A stretch of DNA of 64,000 bases from Paracoccaceae bacterium (GTDB lineage Bacteria; Pseudomonadota; Alphaproteobacteria; Rhodobacterales; Rhodobacteraceae). The DNA is taken from positions 372,001-436,000 of the forward strand of contig JALHOL010000003.1 of assembly GCA_022843025.1 (NCBI GenBank), in the 5' to 3' direction. Both the position numbers and the translations under genes were made by a program. Below, one piece after another: positions 42,828-52,765 of this stretch (its first letter is position 1; each line of letters begins with the position of its first letter). Under the pieces are notes generated by a model, which worked only from the letters and a program-made list of their open reading frames with translations, was not told the DNA's origin and did not search any database.

Positions 42828-44456
42828 ATGCAGACGATCCCCCTCGGCCCCACGGGCCATAGCGACACCTTCACCCGCGATAGCCTGCCCCCTGCCGACC
42901 AGTGGCCGGAATTGCAACTGGGCGCGTTCGACTATCCCGACTGGCTTAACGCCGCTGTGGAACTGACCGACCGGATGGTTGATCGCGGCTTTGGTGACCA
43001 TACCGCGCTGATCGGCAATGGCCGCGCGCGCACCTATAAAGAACTTACCGACTGGTCCAATCGCATCGCCCATGCGCTGGTCGAAGATTACGGCGTCAAA
43101 CCCGGCAACCGGGTGCTGATCCGGTCGGCCAATAACCCGGCGATGGTGGCCTGCTGGCTGGCCGCCACCAAGGCGGGGGCGGTGGTGGTGAACACCATGC
43201 CCATGCTGCGCGCGGGCGAGTTGACGGCCATCGTGAACAAGGCCGAAATCACCCACGCCCTGTGCGACACCCGCCTGATGGAAGAACTGGTCGCCTGCCA
43301 GAAGGACAGCGCTTTTCTTCACACGGTCGTGGGCTTTGACGGCACGGCCAACCATGATGCGGAACTCGACCGGATCGCCCTGCGAAAATCCGTCCGTTTC
43401 ACCCCGCACCCCACGGGGCGCGATGACGTGGCGCTTTTGGGCTTCACCTCGGGCACCACGGGCGCGCCCAAGGCCACGATGCATTTCCACCGCGACCTGC
43501 TGATCATCGCCGATGGCTATGCGCGCGAGGTTCTGACCGTGACCCCCGATGACGTTTTTGTCGGCTCTCCACCGCTGGCCTTCACCTTTGGCCTTGGTGG
43601 CCTTGCCATCTTCCCCCTGCGCTTTGGCGCGGCGGCGGCGCTGCTGGAACAGGCAAGCCCGCCCAATATGATCGACATCATCACCGAACATCGCGCGACG
43701 ATCTGCTTCACCGCACCGACCGCCTATCGCGTCATGCTCAAGGCGATAGAGGACGGCGCGGACCTCTCCTCGCTGCGCGCCGCCGTCAGCGCGGGCGAAA
43801 CCCTGCCCGCCCCGGTCTATGAAGAATGGATGGCACGCACGGGCAAGCCGATGCTCGACGGCATCGGTGCGACCGAGATGTTGCACATCTTCCTGACCAA
43901 CCGCTTCGATGACCACCGCCCCGGTTGCACCGGGCGCCCCGTCACGGGGTATGAGGCGCGGATCGTCGGCCCCGACATGGCCGAGTTGCCGCGCGGCGAA
44001 GTGGGTCGTCTGGCCGTGCGCGGCCCCACCGGCTGCCGCTATCTGGCCGATGATCGGCAGACCAACTATGTCCGCGATGGATGGAACCTGACGGGTGACA
44101 GTTTCTGGCAAGACGAAGACGGCCGCTTCCACTTTGCCGCCCGCTCTGACGACATGATCATCAGCGCAGGCTATAACATCGCCGGGCCAGAGGTAGAGGC
44201 GGCGCTGCTCTCCCACCCCGCCGTTCAGGAATGCGCCGTGATCGGTGCCGCCGATGCAGAACGCGGTCAGGTGGTCGAGGCCCATGTCGTGCTTGCCGCC
44301 GGTCATGCGGGCGACGCGCTGATGATCAAGCTGTTGCAGGATCACGTGAAAAAGGTGATCGCGCCCTACAAGTATCCCCGCCGGGTGCTGTTCACCGACG
44401 CCCTGCCGAAAACCCAGACCGGCAAGATCCAGCGCTTCCGCCTGCGCAGCAACTGA
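42828..44456 (+). CDS. abmG: AMP-forming aryl-CoA ligase (probable 2-aminobenzoate-CoA ligase)
   Basis: 542-residue ANL-superfamily acyl-CoA ligase. The P-loop is GFTSGTTGAPKATMHFH, the A5-type motif is LDGIGATEMLHIF, A8 is WNLTGDSFWQDEDGRFHFAARSDDMIISAGYNI, and the catalytic Lys motif LPKTQTGKIQRF is at the C-terminus. The sequence falls with the benzoate/2-aminobenzoate-CoA ligases. The specific substrate is inferred from the facing gene set, which encodes the other steps of 2-aminobenzoyl-CoA use. The start at 42828 gives MQTIPLGPTGHSD with GAGGCGC before it. It converges on the RidA-like gene with a 15-bp gap. Confidence 0.85.
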   Translation: MQTIPLGPTGHSDTFTRDSLPPADQWPELQLGAFDYPDWLNAAVELTDRMVDRGFGDHTALIGNGRARTYKELTDWSNRIAHALVEDYGVKPGNRVLIRSANNPAMVACWLAATKAGAVVVNTMPMLRAGELTAIVNKAEITHALCDTRLMEELVACQKDSAFLHTVVGFDGTANHDAELDRIALRKSVRFTPHPTGRDDVALLGFTSGTTGAPKATMHFHRDLLIIADGYAREVLTVTPDDVFVGSPPLAFTFGLGGLAIFPLRFGAAAALLEQASPPNMIDIITEHRATICFTAPTAYRVMLKAIEDGADLSSLRAAVSAGETLPAPVYEEWMARTGKPMLDGIGATEMLHIFLTNRFDDHRPGCTGRPVTGYEARIVGPDMAELPRGEVGRLAVRGPTGCRYLADDRQTNYVRDGWNLTGDSFWQDEDGRFHFAARSDDMIISAGYNIAGPEVEAALLSHPAVQECAVIGAADAERGQVVEAHVVLAAGHAGDALMIKLLQDHVKKVIAPYKYPRRVLFTDALPKTQTGKIQRFRLRSN

Positions 44457-44471
44457 CCCCGATCCCGGCTC

Positions 44472-44879
44472 TCAGGCCGGGATCACCGCCGTTGCCTCGA
44501 TCTCTACCTTGGCGCGGTCCTCGACCAGCGCCACCACCTGCACCAGCGCCATCGCCGGGTAATGCCGCCCGATCACCGCCTTGTAGACGCGGCCAAGCTC
44601 CTTGAGCGACCCAAGATATTCCCGCTTGTCGGTGACATACCATGTCAGCCGCACCAGATGCTCCGGTCCCGCCCCCGCACAGGCCAGCACCTCGACGATC
44701 GATTTCAGGGCCTGCTCCACCTGCCCCACGAAATCATCCGTCTCGAACTGCTGTTCGGCGTTCCAGCCGATGATGCCCCCTGTGAACACCATCCGCCCCG
44801 TGGCGGCCACCCCGTTGGAATAGCCGATGGCTGGTTTCCAATGCGACGGGTGCAGGAATTGCAGCGCGGTTTCGGTCAT
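44472..44879 (-). CDS. RidA family protein (candidate enamine/imine deaminase of the pathway)
   Basis: 135-residue RidA/YjgF/UK114 protein. The fold signatures VFTGGIIGWN and VRLTWYVTDKREY...VYKAVIGRHYPAMALVQVVAL...VEIEATAV are present, in order. The classical Arg that binds substrate carboxylates (PARS motif) is replaced: here the motif is PAM (Met110). That fits the Rid subfamilies without Arg and suits a CoA-thioester substrate without a free carboxylate. In the pathway it could hydrolyse the enamine of the reduced 2-amino-5-oxocyclohexene-carboxyl-CoA; this is inference. It is the last gene of the leftward operon and overlaps the thioesterase gene by 4 bases. Confidence 0.85.
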   Translation of the reverse strand: MTETALQFLHPSHWKPAIGYSNGVAATGRMVFTGGIIGWNAEQQFETDDFVGQVEQALKSIVEVLACAGAGPEHLVRLTWYVTDKREYLGSLKELGRVYKAVIGRHYPAMALVQVVALVEDRAKVEIEATAVIPA

Positions 44880-45286
44880 GCGGTCGTCTCCAGATGTGCG
44901 GTCAGCACCGCGCGAATAGGGTCAGGCCAGCGCGCAGGCCGCCCCTCGGGCGACATCCAGACCAGCACCAGCCGCGCCGTCAGCCGATGCGCGCCACCGC
45001 TGCCCATGTCCAGCTGGACGGTGACGGAACTGCCACCCACCTTTTCCACCACCAGCACCCAGTCCAGCACATCGCCAAGGCGCGACGGCGCGCGGAAATC
45101 CGTCTCCACCCGCGCGGTCGGCACGCCGATGCCATCCTTCATCATGGCGTGATAGGAATAGCCCACCACCTCGCGGAAGAAATTCTCGCAGACGGAATTG
45201 GTCATCTCGAAGTAACGGGGATAGAAGACGATCCCCGCCGGATCGCAATGGTTGAACTCCACCCGGATCGTGCGCCCATAGCTCAT
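44876..45286 (-). CDS. Acyl-CoA thioesterase (4-hydroxybenzoyl-CoA thioesterase type)
   Basis: 136-residue hotdog-fold thioesterase. The signature [20 protein letters not shown] contains Asp15, the catalytic Asp of the Pseudomonas-type 4-hydroxybenzoyl-CoA thioesterases. It would release CoA from aryl- or alicyclic thioesters, as a side-product relief valve or a pathway step. It overlaps the acyl-CoA dehydrogenase (ATGA) and the RidA-like gene (ATGA), so the three are coupled. Confidence 0.88.
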   Translation of the reverse strand: MSYGRTIRVEFNHCDPAGIVFYPRYFEMTNSVCENFFREVVGYSYHAMMKDGIGVPTARVETDFRAPSRLGDVLDWVLVVEKVGGSSVTVQLDMGSGGAHRLTARLVLVWMSPEGRPARWPDPIRAVLTAHLETTA

Positions 45287-46419
45287 CCCAGCACACTCCG
45301 CGCGATCACAACCCGCTGCACATCGGATGCGCCCTCATAGATCCGCAGCGCTCGTATCTCGCGGTACAGGCTCTCCACCACAGACCCATGCCGCACACCG
45401 TCGCCCCCGTGCAACTGAACCGCCATGTCGATCACCTCCTGCGCGGCCTCGGTGGCATAAAGTTTCGCCATCGCCGCCTCGCGCGTGACCCGCGCCGCGC
45501 CACTGTCCTTCACCCAGGCCGCGCGATAGACCAACAGCGCCGCCGCGTCGATCTTCACGGCCATATCGGCCAGATGTCCCTGCACCATCTGCAATTCGGC
45601 CAGCGCCTGCCCCTGAATCCGCCGCGCCTTCACCCGCGCCAACGCCTCATCCAAAGCCCGCCGCGCAAAGCCCAGCGCCGCCGCCCCGACGGTCGACCGA
45701 AACACGTCCAGCACCGACATGGCGATCCGGAACCCCGCACCCGGTTCGCCGATCAACGCCCCCTCCGGCAGCACCATCCCCTTCATCCGCAAGGTCGCCA
45801 AAGGATGCGGTGCGATCACCTCCAATCGCTCCACCACCTCCAACCCCGGTGCATCGGCGGGCATCAGAAAGGCCGACAACCCCTTCGCCCCCGGTGCTTC
45901 GCCCGTTCGGGCAAAGAGCACATAGACATCCGCAATCCCGCCGTTGGAAATCCAGGTCTTCTCCCCCTCGATCAGCCATCCGCCCTGCACCCGCGTGGCA
46001 GTGGTCCTTGTCGCCGCCACATCCGATCCCGATCCCGGCTCCGTCAGGGCAAAACCCGAAATCGCCGCTCCCGCCCGCGTGCGCGCCAGCCACTCCTGCT
46101 GCGCAGCCGTGCCGAACAGGCTCACCGCCCCCATTCCCAGCCCCTGCATGGCAAAAGCGAAATCCGCCAACCCGTCATGCCGCGCCAGCGTCTCACGGAT
46201 CAGGCACAGCGTGCGCACATCCAGCCGCTCCCCCGCTGCAGCAGCGCTGTGCTGCAACCAGCCACCCGCCCCCAGCATGGCCACCAGCGACCGGCAGGCT
46301 GCATCCACATCGCCATGATCCACCGGCAGATGCGCCCCACACCACGCCTCCAGCGCGACGGACAGTTCGCGATGCCGATCTTCAAAGAAAGGCCAGTCCA
46401 GAAAACTCGTATCGCTCAT
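45283..46419 (-). CDS. Acyl-CoA dehydrogenase
   Basis: 378-residue FAD acyl-CoA dehydrogenase. FAD- and substrate-binding segments are [17 protein letters not shown], then [17 protein letters not shown]; the C-terminal helical domain includes [40 protein letters not shown]. It would oxidise an alicyclic CoA ester during ring degradation. It heads a sub-operon (dehydrogenase, thioesterase, RidA) separated from the enoyl-CoA hydratase upstream by two hairpins. The catalytic base cannot be named with certainty from the sequence alone. Confidence 0.9.
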   Translation of the reverse strand: MSDTSFLDWPFFEDRHRELSVALEAWCGAHLPVDHGDVDAACRSLVAMLGAGGWLQHSAAAAGERLDVRTLCLIRETLARHDGLADFAFAMQGLGMGAVSLFGTAAQQEWLARTRAGAAISGFALTEPGSGSDVAATRTTATRVQGGWLIEGEKTWISNGGIADVYVLFARTGEAPGAKGLSAFLMPADAPGLEVVERLEVIAPHPLATLRMKGMVLPEGALIGEPGAGFRIAMSVLDVFRSTVGAAALGFARRALDEALARVKARRIQGQALAELQMVQGHLADMAVKIDAAALLVYRAAWVKDSGAARVTREAAMAKLYATEAAQEVIDMAVQLHGGDGVRHGSVVESLYREIRALRIYEGASDVQRVVIARSVLG

Positions 46420-46436
46420 GTCATCTTCTCTGTTTC

Positions 46437-46455
46437 AAATATCCTCAGGGGGTGA
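46437..46455 (-). repeat. Inverted relative of the CACCCCCTGAG-TATTT element
   Basis: On the minus strand this reads TCACCCCCTGAGGATATTT, matching 17 of 19 bases at 26732-26750. It belongs to the same class of intergenic element as the dispersed GTATTTGGGCC motif. Confidence 0.55.
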
Positions 46456-46472
46456 GGCGCGGCACGCGCCGA

Positions 46473-46511
46473 GGGGGCGCGAGCGCCCCCTGATTTTTCG
46501 CATGAAAAATC
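46473..46511 (-). terminator. Two hairpins between enoyl-CoA hydratase and acyl-CoA dehydrogenase
   Basis: GGGGGCGC-GA-GCGCCCCC at 46473-46490 and GATTTTTC-GCAT-GAAAAATC at 46492-46511 lie directly after the hydratase stop. The second has the same stem type as the two hairpin arrays. They may attenuate read-through into the acyl-CoA dehydrogenase sub-operon. Confidence 0.6.
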
Positions 46512-46512
46512 G

Positions 46513-47325
46513 TCAATCCCCGCCAAACACCGGCGTTTCCTTCGCCACAAAGGCACGGTAGGCCCGCTCGAAATCCCGGGTCTGCATGCAGATGGCCTGT
46601 GCCTGTGCCTCGGCCTCGATGGCCTGCTCCAGCCCCATGTTCCATTCCTGATTGAGCTGTGTCTTGGTGATCCCATGCGCAAATGTCGGCCCTGCCGCCA
46701 GGGCCCGCGCCAGCGTCATCGCCCCCGCCTCCAGCTCTTCCGCCGGATGCAGCGCGTTCCAGAACCCCCACCGCTCGCCTTCCTCGGCGCGCAGTACGCG
46801 CCCGGTATAAAGCAGTTCCGCCGCCCGACCCTGCCCAATGATCCGCGGCAGCATCGCGCAGGCCCCCATGTCGCACCCCGCCAGCCCCACGCGGGTGAAC
46901 AGAAAGGCGCATTTCGCCCCGGGTGTTGCCAGCCGCAGGTCCGACGCCATCGCCATGATCGCGCCCGCCCCCACGCAAACGCCGTCTACCGCCGCGATGA
47001 TGGGTTTGCCGCAGCCGATCATCGCCTTCACGAGATCGCCGGTCATGCGGGTAAAGGCGAGAAGCTCTTTCATCTCCATCCCGACCAGCGGGCCGATGAT
47101 GTCATGTACATCGCCACCGGAACAGAAATTCCCCCCATTGGACGCAATCACCACCACATCCACATCCGTCGCATAGACCAGCGCGCGGAACGTATCGCGC
47201 AACTCGGCATAGCTCTCAAACGTCAGCGGGTTCTTTCGTTCGGGCCGGTTCAGCCGCACCACGGCCACCCGATCCACCACCTGCCACAGGAAATGTTCGG
47301 GCCGCAGCCCCGCCATCGCGCCCAT
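46513..47325 (-). CDS. Enoyl-CoA hydratase/isomerase family protein
   Basis: 270-residue crotonase-fold protein. The oxyanion-hole segments are [16 protein letters not shown] (about residues 63-78) and [24 protein letters not shown]; the region [19 protein letters not shown] replaces the Glu-rich signature of classical hydratases, so it may act as an isomerase, hydrolase or ring-opening enzyme instead. ATG 47325 shares a base with the MarR stop (TGATG). It belongs to the leftward 2-aminobenzoyl-CoA operon. Confidence 0.88.
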   Translation of the reverse strand: MGAMAGLRPEHFLWQVVDRVAVVRLNRPERKNPLTFESYAELRDTFRALVYATDVDVVVIASNGGNFCSGGDVHDIIGPLVGMEMKELLAFTRMTGDLVKAMIGCGKPIIAAVDGVCVGAGAIMAMASDLRLATPGAKCAFLFTRVGLAGCDMGACAMLPRIIGQGRAAELLYTGRVLRAEEGERWGFWNALHPAEELEAGAMTLARALAAGPTFAHGITKTQLNQEWNMGLEQAIEAEAQAQAICMQTRDFERAYRAFVAKETPVFGGD

Positions 47326-47759
47326 CACGCGCCCCCCATGCGTTTAAGAATATCGGTCAGCGCGTCCAGATCCGCCTCGGACAGGTTGGCAAAGCGGCGC
47401 GACACTTCGGTCTCATGCCCCGCGGCCAGCACTTCGAACTGCGCCAGCCCCTCGGGCGTCAGCGCCACATAAACCGTCCGCCGGTCCACCTCGGACGGCG
47501 TGCGCCGCACCAGCCCGTCCTTCTCCAACCGGTCCACCACCGTGGTCGCATTGCCGTTCGACACCAGCAGCATCCGGCTCAACTCGCTCATCGTCACGCC
47601 TTCACGGCGGCGATAAAGCGCGGCCATCACGTCAAAGCGCGGCAAGGTCGTCTGGTGCTGCAACCGCAGGAATTCGCGCAGATCGCTTTCCGCCATCCGC
47701 GTCACCCCCAGCAGGCGGATCCACATCTTAAGCCGCCGTTTTGACAGAGGATCGGTCAT
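47325..47759 (-). CDS. MarR family transcriptional regulator
   Basis: 144-residue MarR-type winged helix: [32 protein letters not shown] (recognition helix) followed by the wing [17 protein letters not shown]. MarR regulators in aromatic CoA operons usually sense the CoA-ester or acid and derepress. It is encoded inside the operon, overlapping the SDR stop (ATGA) and the hydratase start (TGATG). A palindrome in the divergent promoter at 50841-50858 is a good candidate operator. Confidence 0.92.
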   Translation of the reverse strand: MTDPLSKRRLKMWIRLLGVTRMAESDLREFLRLQHQTTLPRFDVMAALYRRREGVTMSELSRMLLVSNGNATTVVDRLEKDGLVRRTPSEVDRRTVYVALTPEGLAQFEVLAAGHETEVSRRFANLSEADLDALTDILKRMGGA

Positions 47760-48499
47760 ACCTCCCCCCCGGAAATCACGATCCCCTGCCCGTTAACCCC
47801 ATCGGCCCCATCTGATGCCAGCCACAGCGCCGCCGATGTCACCTCATCGGGGCGATACAGGCGGTTCTGCGGGCTCATCGCCTCCAATGCGGCACGTGCC
47901 TCGGTCAGCGACCGCCCGGTCTTTTCCGAGATGACCTTGATGGAGTGCTCCGTCATCTCGGTATCCAGAAACCCCGGGCAGATCGCGTTCACCGTCACCG
48001 GCCCGCGCGCCACCTCCAGCGCCAGCGACCGCACGATCCCCATCACCCCATGCTTGGCCGCCGCATAGGGGGCGACCTTGGCATAGCCCTTGACCCCCGC
48101 GGTCGAGGCTACGGCGATCAACCGCCCCCAGCCATCGAACTGCCGCAACCCTTCGCGAAAGGTCAGGAACACCCCCGTCAGGTTCACCGCCAGCATCGCA
48201 TTCCACTGCTCCAGCGTGGTGCGGGCAAAGGGCGCGCTATCGGCCTGCCCCGCATTGGCGATCACCACATCCACCCGCCCCGCCTGCGCAAACAGCGCCT
48301 GCACGGAGGACTCATCCGTCACATCGCAAGGCAGCGCCCGAATGGCGGGGTGTTGCGCGGCGACCGAAGCCAAGGCTTCCACCCGCCGCCCGCAGATCAC
48401 CACCTCGGCGGCACCGGCACGGGCGAAGCCCAGCGCAAGGTCTGCCCCCGCGCCCGATCCGCCGCCCGTGACCAGAACTCGCCGTCCCGTGATGCTCAT
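47756..48499 (-). CDS. SDR family oxidoreductase (hydroxyacyl-CoA dehydrogenase-like)
   Basis: 247-residue short-chain dehydrogenase. The cofactor motif is [15 protein letters not shown] (about residues 10-24), with NAG (IANAG), an active-site Ser in [11 protein letters not shown] and the YxxxK motif YAAAKHG. It would oxidise or reduce a ring-derived alcohol or ketone. The start at 48499 overlaps the stop of the monooxygenase/reductase gene (ATGA). A longer frame to 48619 lies inside that gene and is not supported. Confidence 0.9.
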   Translation of the reverse strand: MSITGRRVLVTGGGSGAGADLALGFARAGAAEVVICGRRVEALASVAAQHPAIRALPCDVTDESSVQALFAQAGRVDVVIANAGQADSAPFARTTLEQWNAMLAVNLTGVFLTFREGLRQFDGWGRLIAVASTAGVKGYAKVAPYAAAKHGVMGIVRSLALEVARGPVTVNAICPGFLDTEMTEHSIKVISEKTGRSLTEARAALEAMSPQNRLYRPDEVTSAALWLASDGADGVNGQGIVISGGEV

Positions 48500-50781
48500 G
48501 CCCGGATCACCTCTGTCCCCTTTTGCGCCAGCCGCCGCATCTGATCGCGCCCGGCCAGATAGGGCAACGGCCATTCGGTGGCAGCATCGCCCATGGCGAC
48601 GGCGGCGTGAAGGGTCCAATAGGGGTTGGCCAAATGCGGCCGCGCGAGGCAGACCAGATCCGCCCGCCCTGCCAGCAGGATGGAATTGACGTGATCCGGT
48701 TCGGTAATGTTGCCCACCGCCATGGTAGCAATCCCTGCCTCGTTGCGGATGCGGTCGCTGAAGGGTGTCTGGAACATGCGGCCATAAACCGGCTTGGCGT
48801 CTACGGACGTCTGCCCCGCCGACACGTCGATGATATCCGCCCCATTGGCCGCGAACAGGCGCGCAATCTCCACCGCTTCATCCGGCGTCACGCCTTCGTC
48901 GCCCACCCAATCGGTGGCCGAAATGCGCACCGACAAGGGCTTCTCCTCGCCCCATGCCGCCCGCATCGCGCGCAGCACCTCCAACGGCCAGCGCATCCGG
49001 TTCTCAAGCGATCCGCCATAGGCATCGGTCCGGATGTTCGATTTCGGGCTGATGAAGGACGACACCAGATAGCCATGCGCCGCGTGCAGTTCGATCATGT
49101 CAAACCCCGCCCGCTTGGCCATATCGGTCGCTGCGACAAACTCCGCCGTCACTGCTTCCATATCCGCCCGCGTCATTTCGCGCGGGGTGGCGTTCTTGGC
49201 CGACCAGGGCAGTGCGGATGGCCCGATGATCTCCCAGTTCCCCGTGGGCAAGGGCGCGTCGCCCTCCTCCCATCCGACCTGCGTCGATGCTTTCCGCCCG
49301 GCATGGCCGATCTGGCAGCAGATCTTGGCCTCCGTCTCGGTATGGACAAAATCCACCACCCGCCGCCACGCGGACTCATGCTCTTGCGCATAGAGCCCCG
49401 GGCAGCCCGGCGTGATCCGCCCCTGCGCGGAGGTGCAGGTCATTTCCGTATAGACCAGCCCCGCGCCCCCCTTGGCGCGTTCGCCGTAATGGACCAGATG
49501 CCAGTCGGTCGGGCAGCCCTCCACCGCCTTGTATTGCGCCATGGGTGACACGACGACACGGTTCTTCAGTGCCATATCGCGCAAGCGGAACGGCGCGAAC
49601 ATGGGCTTGCGCCCCTTCACCCCACCCGCCTGTTCCTGAAACCAGTCCTCGGTCCGGCCCAGCCATTCTGGGTCACGCAGGCGGAGGTTTTCATGCCCGA
49701 TCCGCTGGCTGCGGGTCAGCAGGGAATAGGCGAACTGCTCGGGCGGCAGGTCCAGATAGCGTTCCACCTGCTCGAACCACTCCAGCGAATTGCGCGCCGC
49801 CGATTGCAGGCGCAGCACCTCTACCCGCCGCTCATCCTGATAGCGCTGGAAGGCTGCCTCCATCGTCGGCTCACTATGCAGGTATTCCGCCAGCGCGATT
49901 GCGGAATCAAATGCCAGCCGCGTACCCGACCCGATGGAGAAATGCCCCGTCGCCGCCGCATCGCCCATCAGCACCACATTTTCATGGAACCACTTGCCAC
50001 AGACCACGCGGGGAAAGTTCATCCACACTGCCGACCCGCGCAGATGCGCCGCGTTGGAGATCAGCTCATGCCCGCCCAGATGCCGGTCGAATATCCGCCG
50101 GCACGTTTCGACCGTGTCCTCCTTGGACATATCGGCAAAGCCCCAGCGGTCCCACGTCTCCTGCGCCATTTCCACGATGAAGGTCGCGGTCTTGTCGTCG
50201 AACTGATAGGCATGCGCCCAGACCCAGCCATGCTCCGTCTTTTCGAAGATGAAGGTAAAGGCATCGTCGAATTTCTGCTGCGTGCCCAGCCAGACGAACT
50301 TGCACAGCCGCATGTCGATATCGGGCTGGAACACGGGTTCATATTCCCGGCGCACCGCCGAATTGATGCCGTCACAGGCGACGACGATATCGTATTCCTT
50401 GCGGTATTCCTCGGCCGATTTGAACTCTGTCTCGAACTGCAGATCGACGCCCAACTCGCGCGCCCGCGCCTGCAACAGGATCAGCATCTGCTTGCGTCCG
50501 ATCCCCGCAAAACCATGCCCGCCCGATACCGTGCGCACGCCGTCATGCACCACGGCGATATCATCCCAATAGGCGAAGTGATCGCGGATGGATTGGGTGG
50601 ACACCGGATCGTTCCGCCCCATCCGCCCCAGCGCATCATCCGACAGCACCACGCCCCAGCCAAAGGTATCATTGGCCCGGTTGCGCTCCAGCACGGTGAT
50701 CTGATGCGCCGGATCGCGCAGCTTCATCGAAATCGCAAAGTAAAGGCCGGCAGGGCCGCCGCCCAGACAAAGTATCTTCAT
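48496..50781 (-). CDS. abmA: 2-aminobenzoyl-CoA monooxygenase/reductase (fused FAD monooxygenase and OYE-type reductase)
   Basis: 761-residue natural fusion. The N-terminal half is a class A FAD monooxygenase: [11 protein letters not shown] at residues 7-17, VVLSDDALG, and [14 protein letters not shown] for FAD binding. The C-terminal half from about residue 385 is an Old-Yellow-Enzyme barrel ([50 protein letters not shown]). This architecture is that of the Azoarcus evansii enzyme that hydroxylates and reduces 2-aminobenzoyl-CoA. Salicylyl-CoA 5-hydroxylase is the usual automated label for the same architecture. The beta-oxidation-like neighbours and the absence of gentisate genes favour the 2-aminobenzoyl-CoA function. 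It is the first gene of the leftward operon. Confidence 0.9.
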   Translation of the reverse strand: MKILCLGGGPAGLYFAISMKLRDPAHQITVLERNRANDTFGWGVVLSDDALGRMGRNDPVSTQSIRDHFAYWDDIAVVHDGVRTVSGGHGFAGIGRKQMLILLQARARELGVDLQFETEFKSAEEYRKEYDIVVACDGINSAVRREYEPVFQPDIDMRLCKFVWLGTQQKFDDAFTFIFEKTEHGWVWAHAYQFDDKTATFIVEMAQETWDRWGFADMSKEDTVETCRRIFDRHLGGHELISNAAHLRGSAVWMNFPRVVCGKWFHENVVLMGDAAATGHFSIGSGTRLAFDSAIALAEYLHSEPTMEAAFQRYQDERRVEVLRLQSAARNSLEWFEQVERYLDLPPEQFAYSLLTRSQRIGHENLRLRDPEWLGRTEDWFQEQAGGVKGRKPMFAPFRLRDMALKNRVVVSPMAQYKAVEGCPTDWHLVHYGERAKGGAGLVYTEMTCTSAQGRITPGCPGLYAQEHESAWRRVVDFVHTETEAKICCQIGHAGRKASTQVGWEEGDAPLPTGNWEIIGPSALPWSAKNATPREMTRADMEAVTAEFVAATDMAKRAGFDMIELHAAHGYLVSSFISPKSNIRTDAYGGSLENRMRWPLEVLRAMRAAWGEEKPLSVRISATDWVGDEGVTPDEAVEIARLFAANGADIIDVSAGQTSVDAKPVYGRMFQTPFSDRIRNEAGIATMAVGNITEPDHVNSILLAGRADLVCLARPHLANPYWTLHAAVAMGDAATEWPLPYLAGRDQMRRLAQKGTEVIRA

Positions 50782-50840
50782 GGCCCAAATCCCAGATGGC
50801 GCGGAATGCGCCTTGGGGAAAAGCTACACCGGATCAAAAC

Positions 50841-50875
50841 AATTTCAAGCTTGAAATTTTCGGGCTTGAAATTTC
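50841..50875. promoter_or_regulatory. Palindromic operator candidate in divergent promoter
   Basis: AATTTCAAGCTTGAAATT at 50841-50858 is a perfect 18-bp palindrome. The half-site GCTTGAAATTT repeats at 50864-50874, 15 bp after the first occurrence at 50849. It lies between the divergent abmA-like gene (ATG 50781) and the second hydratase gene (ATG 50901). It is a likely binding site for the MarR in the operon or for the broken AraC. Confidence 0.6.
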
Positions 50876-50900
50876 TGCCGCGCTTGCGAAGATCACCCCC

Positions 50901-51656
50901 ATGGACCTGATCATTGACCGCATGGGGGGCTGGGCCCGCCTCACCCTCAACCGCCCGGCGCAAAAGAATGCGCTGAACACCGCGCTCCTCGCAGCGGTGG
51001 CAGATGCGCTTGCGGGCTTTGCTGCCGATCCCGCGATCCGCGCCGTGCTCCTGACCGGGGCGGATGGCAACTTCGCCGCCGGGGCCGATATCGGCGAGAT
51101 TGAACACAAGACCGCAGCCGAAGGGGCCGCCGATCCGCGCAAGGCGCATTGGGCCACCATCCGCGCCTTTCCCAAACCCCTTGTCGCGGCGGTGGATGGC
51201 TTTGCCCTTGGCGGCGGTTTCGAACTGGCGCTGATGGCCGATCTGATGGTGCTTGGCCCTACCGCGCGGGTGGGTCTGCCGGAAACCAACCTCGGTCTGA
51301 TCCCCGGTGCGGGCGGCGGGCAGCGCCTGCTGGCGCTTGCAGGACGCGCGCGCGCCATGCGTATGGTCCTGACGGGCGAGGTGATCGACGCCGCCACCGC
51401 CTGTGACTGGGGCATCGCCACTCATCTGGCCGACGGCCCCGCGCTGGCCATGGCCGAACCGCTCACCGCCCGCCTTGCCACCCGCGCGCCACTGGCGCTG
51501 ATCGCGGCCAAAGCCGCGCTGATCGCGGGGTCGGAACAGGCGCTCGCCCTATCACAGGAACGCGCCGCGTTCGAGGCGCTGCTGGATACCTACGACAAGG
51601 CCGAAGGCATCCGCGCCTTCCACGCCCGAATGAAACCGGAGTTCAGGGGAAAATGA
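50901..51656 (+). CDS. Enoyl-CoA hydratase (second, PaaF-like)
   Basis: 251-residue crotonase. The oxyanion segments are ADGNFAAGADIGEIE and AAVDGFALGGGFELALMADL; LPETNLGLIPGAGGGQRL carries the Glu expected in hydratases. The start at 50901 gives MDLIIDRMGGW; a longer frame from 50796 runs through the palindrome and is rejected. It opens a rightward three-gene operon and overlaps the 3-hydroxyacyl-CoA dehydrogenase by 4 bases (ATGA). It is expected in the lower part of the 2-aminobenzoyl-CoA route. Confidence 0.9.
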   Translation: MDLIIDRMGGWARLTLNRPAQKNALNTALLAAVADALAGFAADPAIRAVLLTGADGNFAAGADIGEIEHKTAAEGAADPRKAHWATIRAFPKPLVAAVDGFALGGGFELALMADLMVLGPTARVGLPETNLGLIPGAGGGQRLLALAGRARAMRMVLTGEVIDAATACDWGIATHLADGPALAMAEPLTARLATRAPLALIAAKAALIAGSEQALALSQERAAFEALLDTYDKAEGIRAFHARMKPEFRGK

Positions 51657-52765
51657 CCGTCGCCATCATCGGCCTTGGGGCGATGGGCCTTGGCATCGCG
51701 CAGGTCTACGCGCAGGCGGGCCACACCATCCGCGCCACCGATGCGAGCACGGACGCGCGCGGCACCGCCACCGCCCGCCTTGCCGCAACCCTCTCCCCCC
51801 GCGTGGCCAAAGGCGCCATGACGCAGGCCGACTGTGACGCCATCCTGTCGCGCCTTCACATCGTCGACCGGATCGAAGACCTCGCCCCCGCCGATCTGGT
51901 GATCGAGGCCGTGGTGGAACGGCTGGCCGTGAAACAGGCGGTGTTTACCGTGCTGGAGCCGCTTTTGCCGCCCCATGCCGTGCTGGCGACCAACACCTCC
52001 TCCCTCTCGGTCGCCACCATCGCGCGCGGCCTTGCCCACCCGGAACGCTTGCTGGGCCTGCATTTCTTCAACCCCGCCCCCGTGATGCGTCTGGTGGAAC
52101 TGATCCCCCATGCCACCACCGCATCCGATGCCCTTGCCGCCGCCCGCGCCTTGACGGAAAGCGCCGGAAAGACCGTCATCCAATGCCCCGACCGCCCCGG
52201 TTTCATCGTCAACCGCTGCGCCCGGCCCTTTTATGGCGAGGCGCTGGCAATGCTGGAGGAAGGCCGCAACGCGGGTGATATTGACGCGGCGATGATGGCC
52301 GAAGGCTATCGCCTTGGCCCCTTTGCGCTGATCGATCTGATCGGTGCCGACATCAACCTTGCCGCGACGGAGGGCCTCGCTGCCGCGATGGACCACCACC
52401 CGCGCTACCATGTCTTTGACGCGCTCAAGGCGCAGGTGGCGCGCGGCGATCTGGGCCGCAAGACCGGGCGCGGCTTTGTGTTTCCTGCCGATCCCCCACC
52501 GCCCCCGCAAGATGCCGCGGCCATCACCCTGCGGATCGAAGCCGCGCTGGTGAATGAGGCCGCATGGCTGCTGGCAGAAGGCGGCAGCACTGCGGATGGC
52601 ATCGACACAGCCTTGAAACTGGGCCTCAACTTCCCGCGTGGCCCGTTCGAAGCACTCGCCCATCACGGGCGCAGCCGGGTGCTGGCAACCCTCGCCGCAT
52701 TGGAAAGCGCGGCCCCGCCGCATCTGAAAGGGCGCTACCTGCGCGCACCGGAGCTGACCGCATGA
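51653..52765 (+). CDS. 3-hydroxyacyl-CoA dehydrogenase
   Basis: 370-residue two-domain dehydrogenase. The NAD motif is IIGLGAMGLGIAQVYAQAG (residues 5-23); the family signature LGLHFFNPAPVMRLVEL and the C-terminal domain DRPGFIVNRCARPF follow. It resembles PaaH/PaaC. It oxidises the 3-hydroxyacyl-CoA product of the hydratase. The C-terminus is Pro-rich before a second helical domain (PADPPPPPQDAAAI). It is coupled at both ends by ATGA overlaps. Confidence 0.93.
   Translation: MTVAIIGLGAMGLGIAQVYAQAGHTIRATDASTDARGTATARLAATLSPRVAKGAMTQADCDAILSRLHIVDRIEDLAPADLVIEAVVERLAVKQAVFTVLEPLLPPHAVLATNTSSLSVATIARGLAHPERLLGLHFFNPAPVMRLVELIPHATTASDALAAARALTESAGKTVIQCPDRPGFIVNRCARPFYGEALAMLEEGRNAGDIDAAMMAEGYRLGPFALIDLIGADINLAATEGLAAAMDHHPRYHVFDALKAQVARGDLGRKTGRGFVFPADPPPPPQDAAAITLRIEAALVNEAAWLLAEGGSTADGIDTALKLGLNFPRGPFEALAHHGRSRVLATLAALESAAPPHLKGRYLRAPELTA

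Noticed and set aside
48496-50781. Salicylyl-CoA 5-hydroxylase as the product name
   Set aside because: The architecture is shared, but the neighbours are beta-oxidation-like and include a RidA protein and no gentisate genes, so 2-aminobenzoyl-CoA is the better fit; the alternative is noted.
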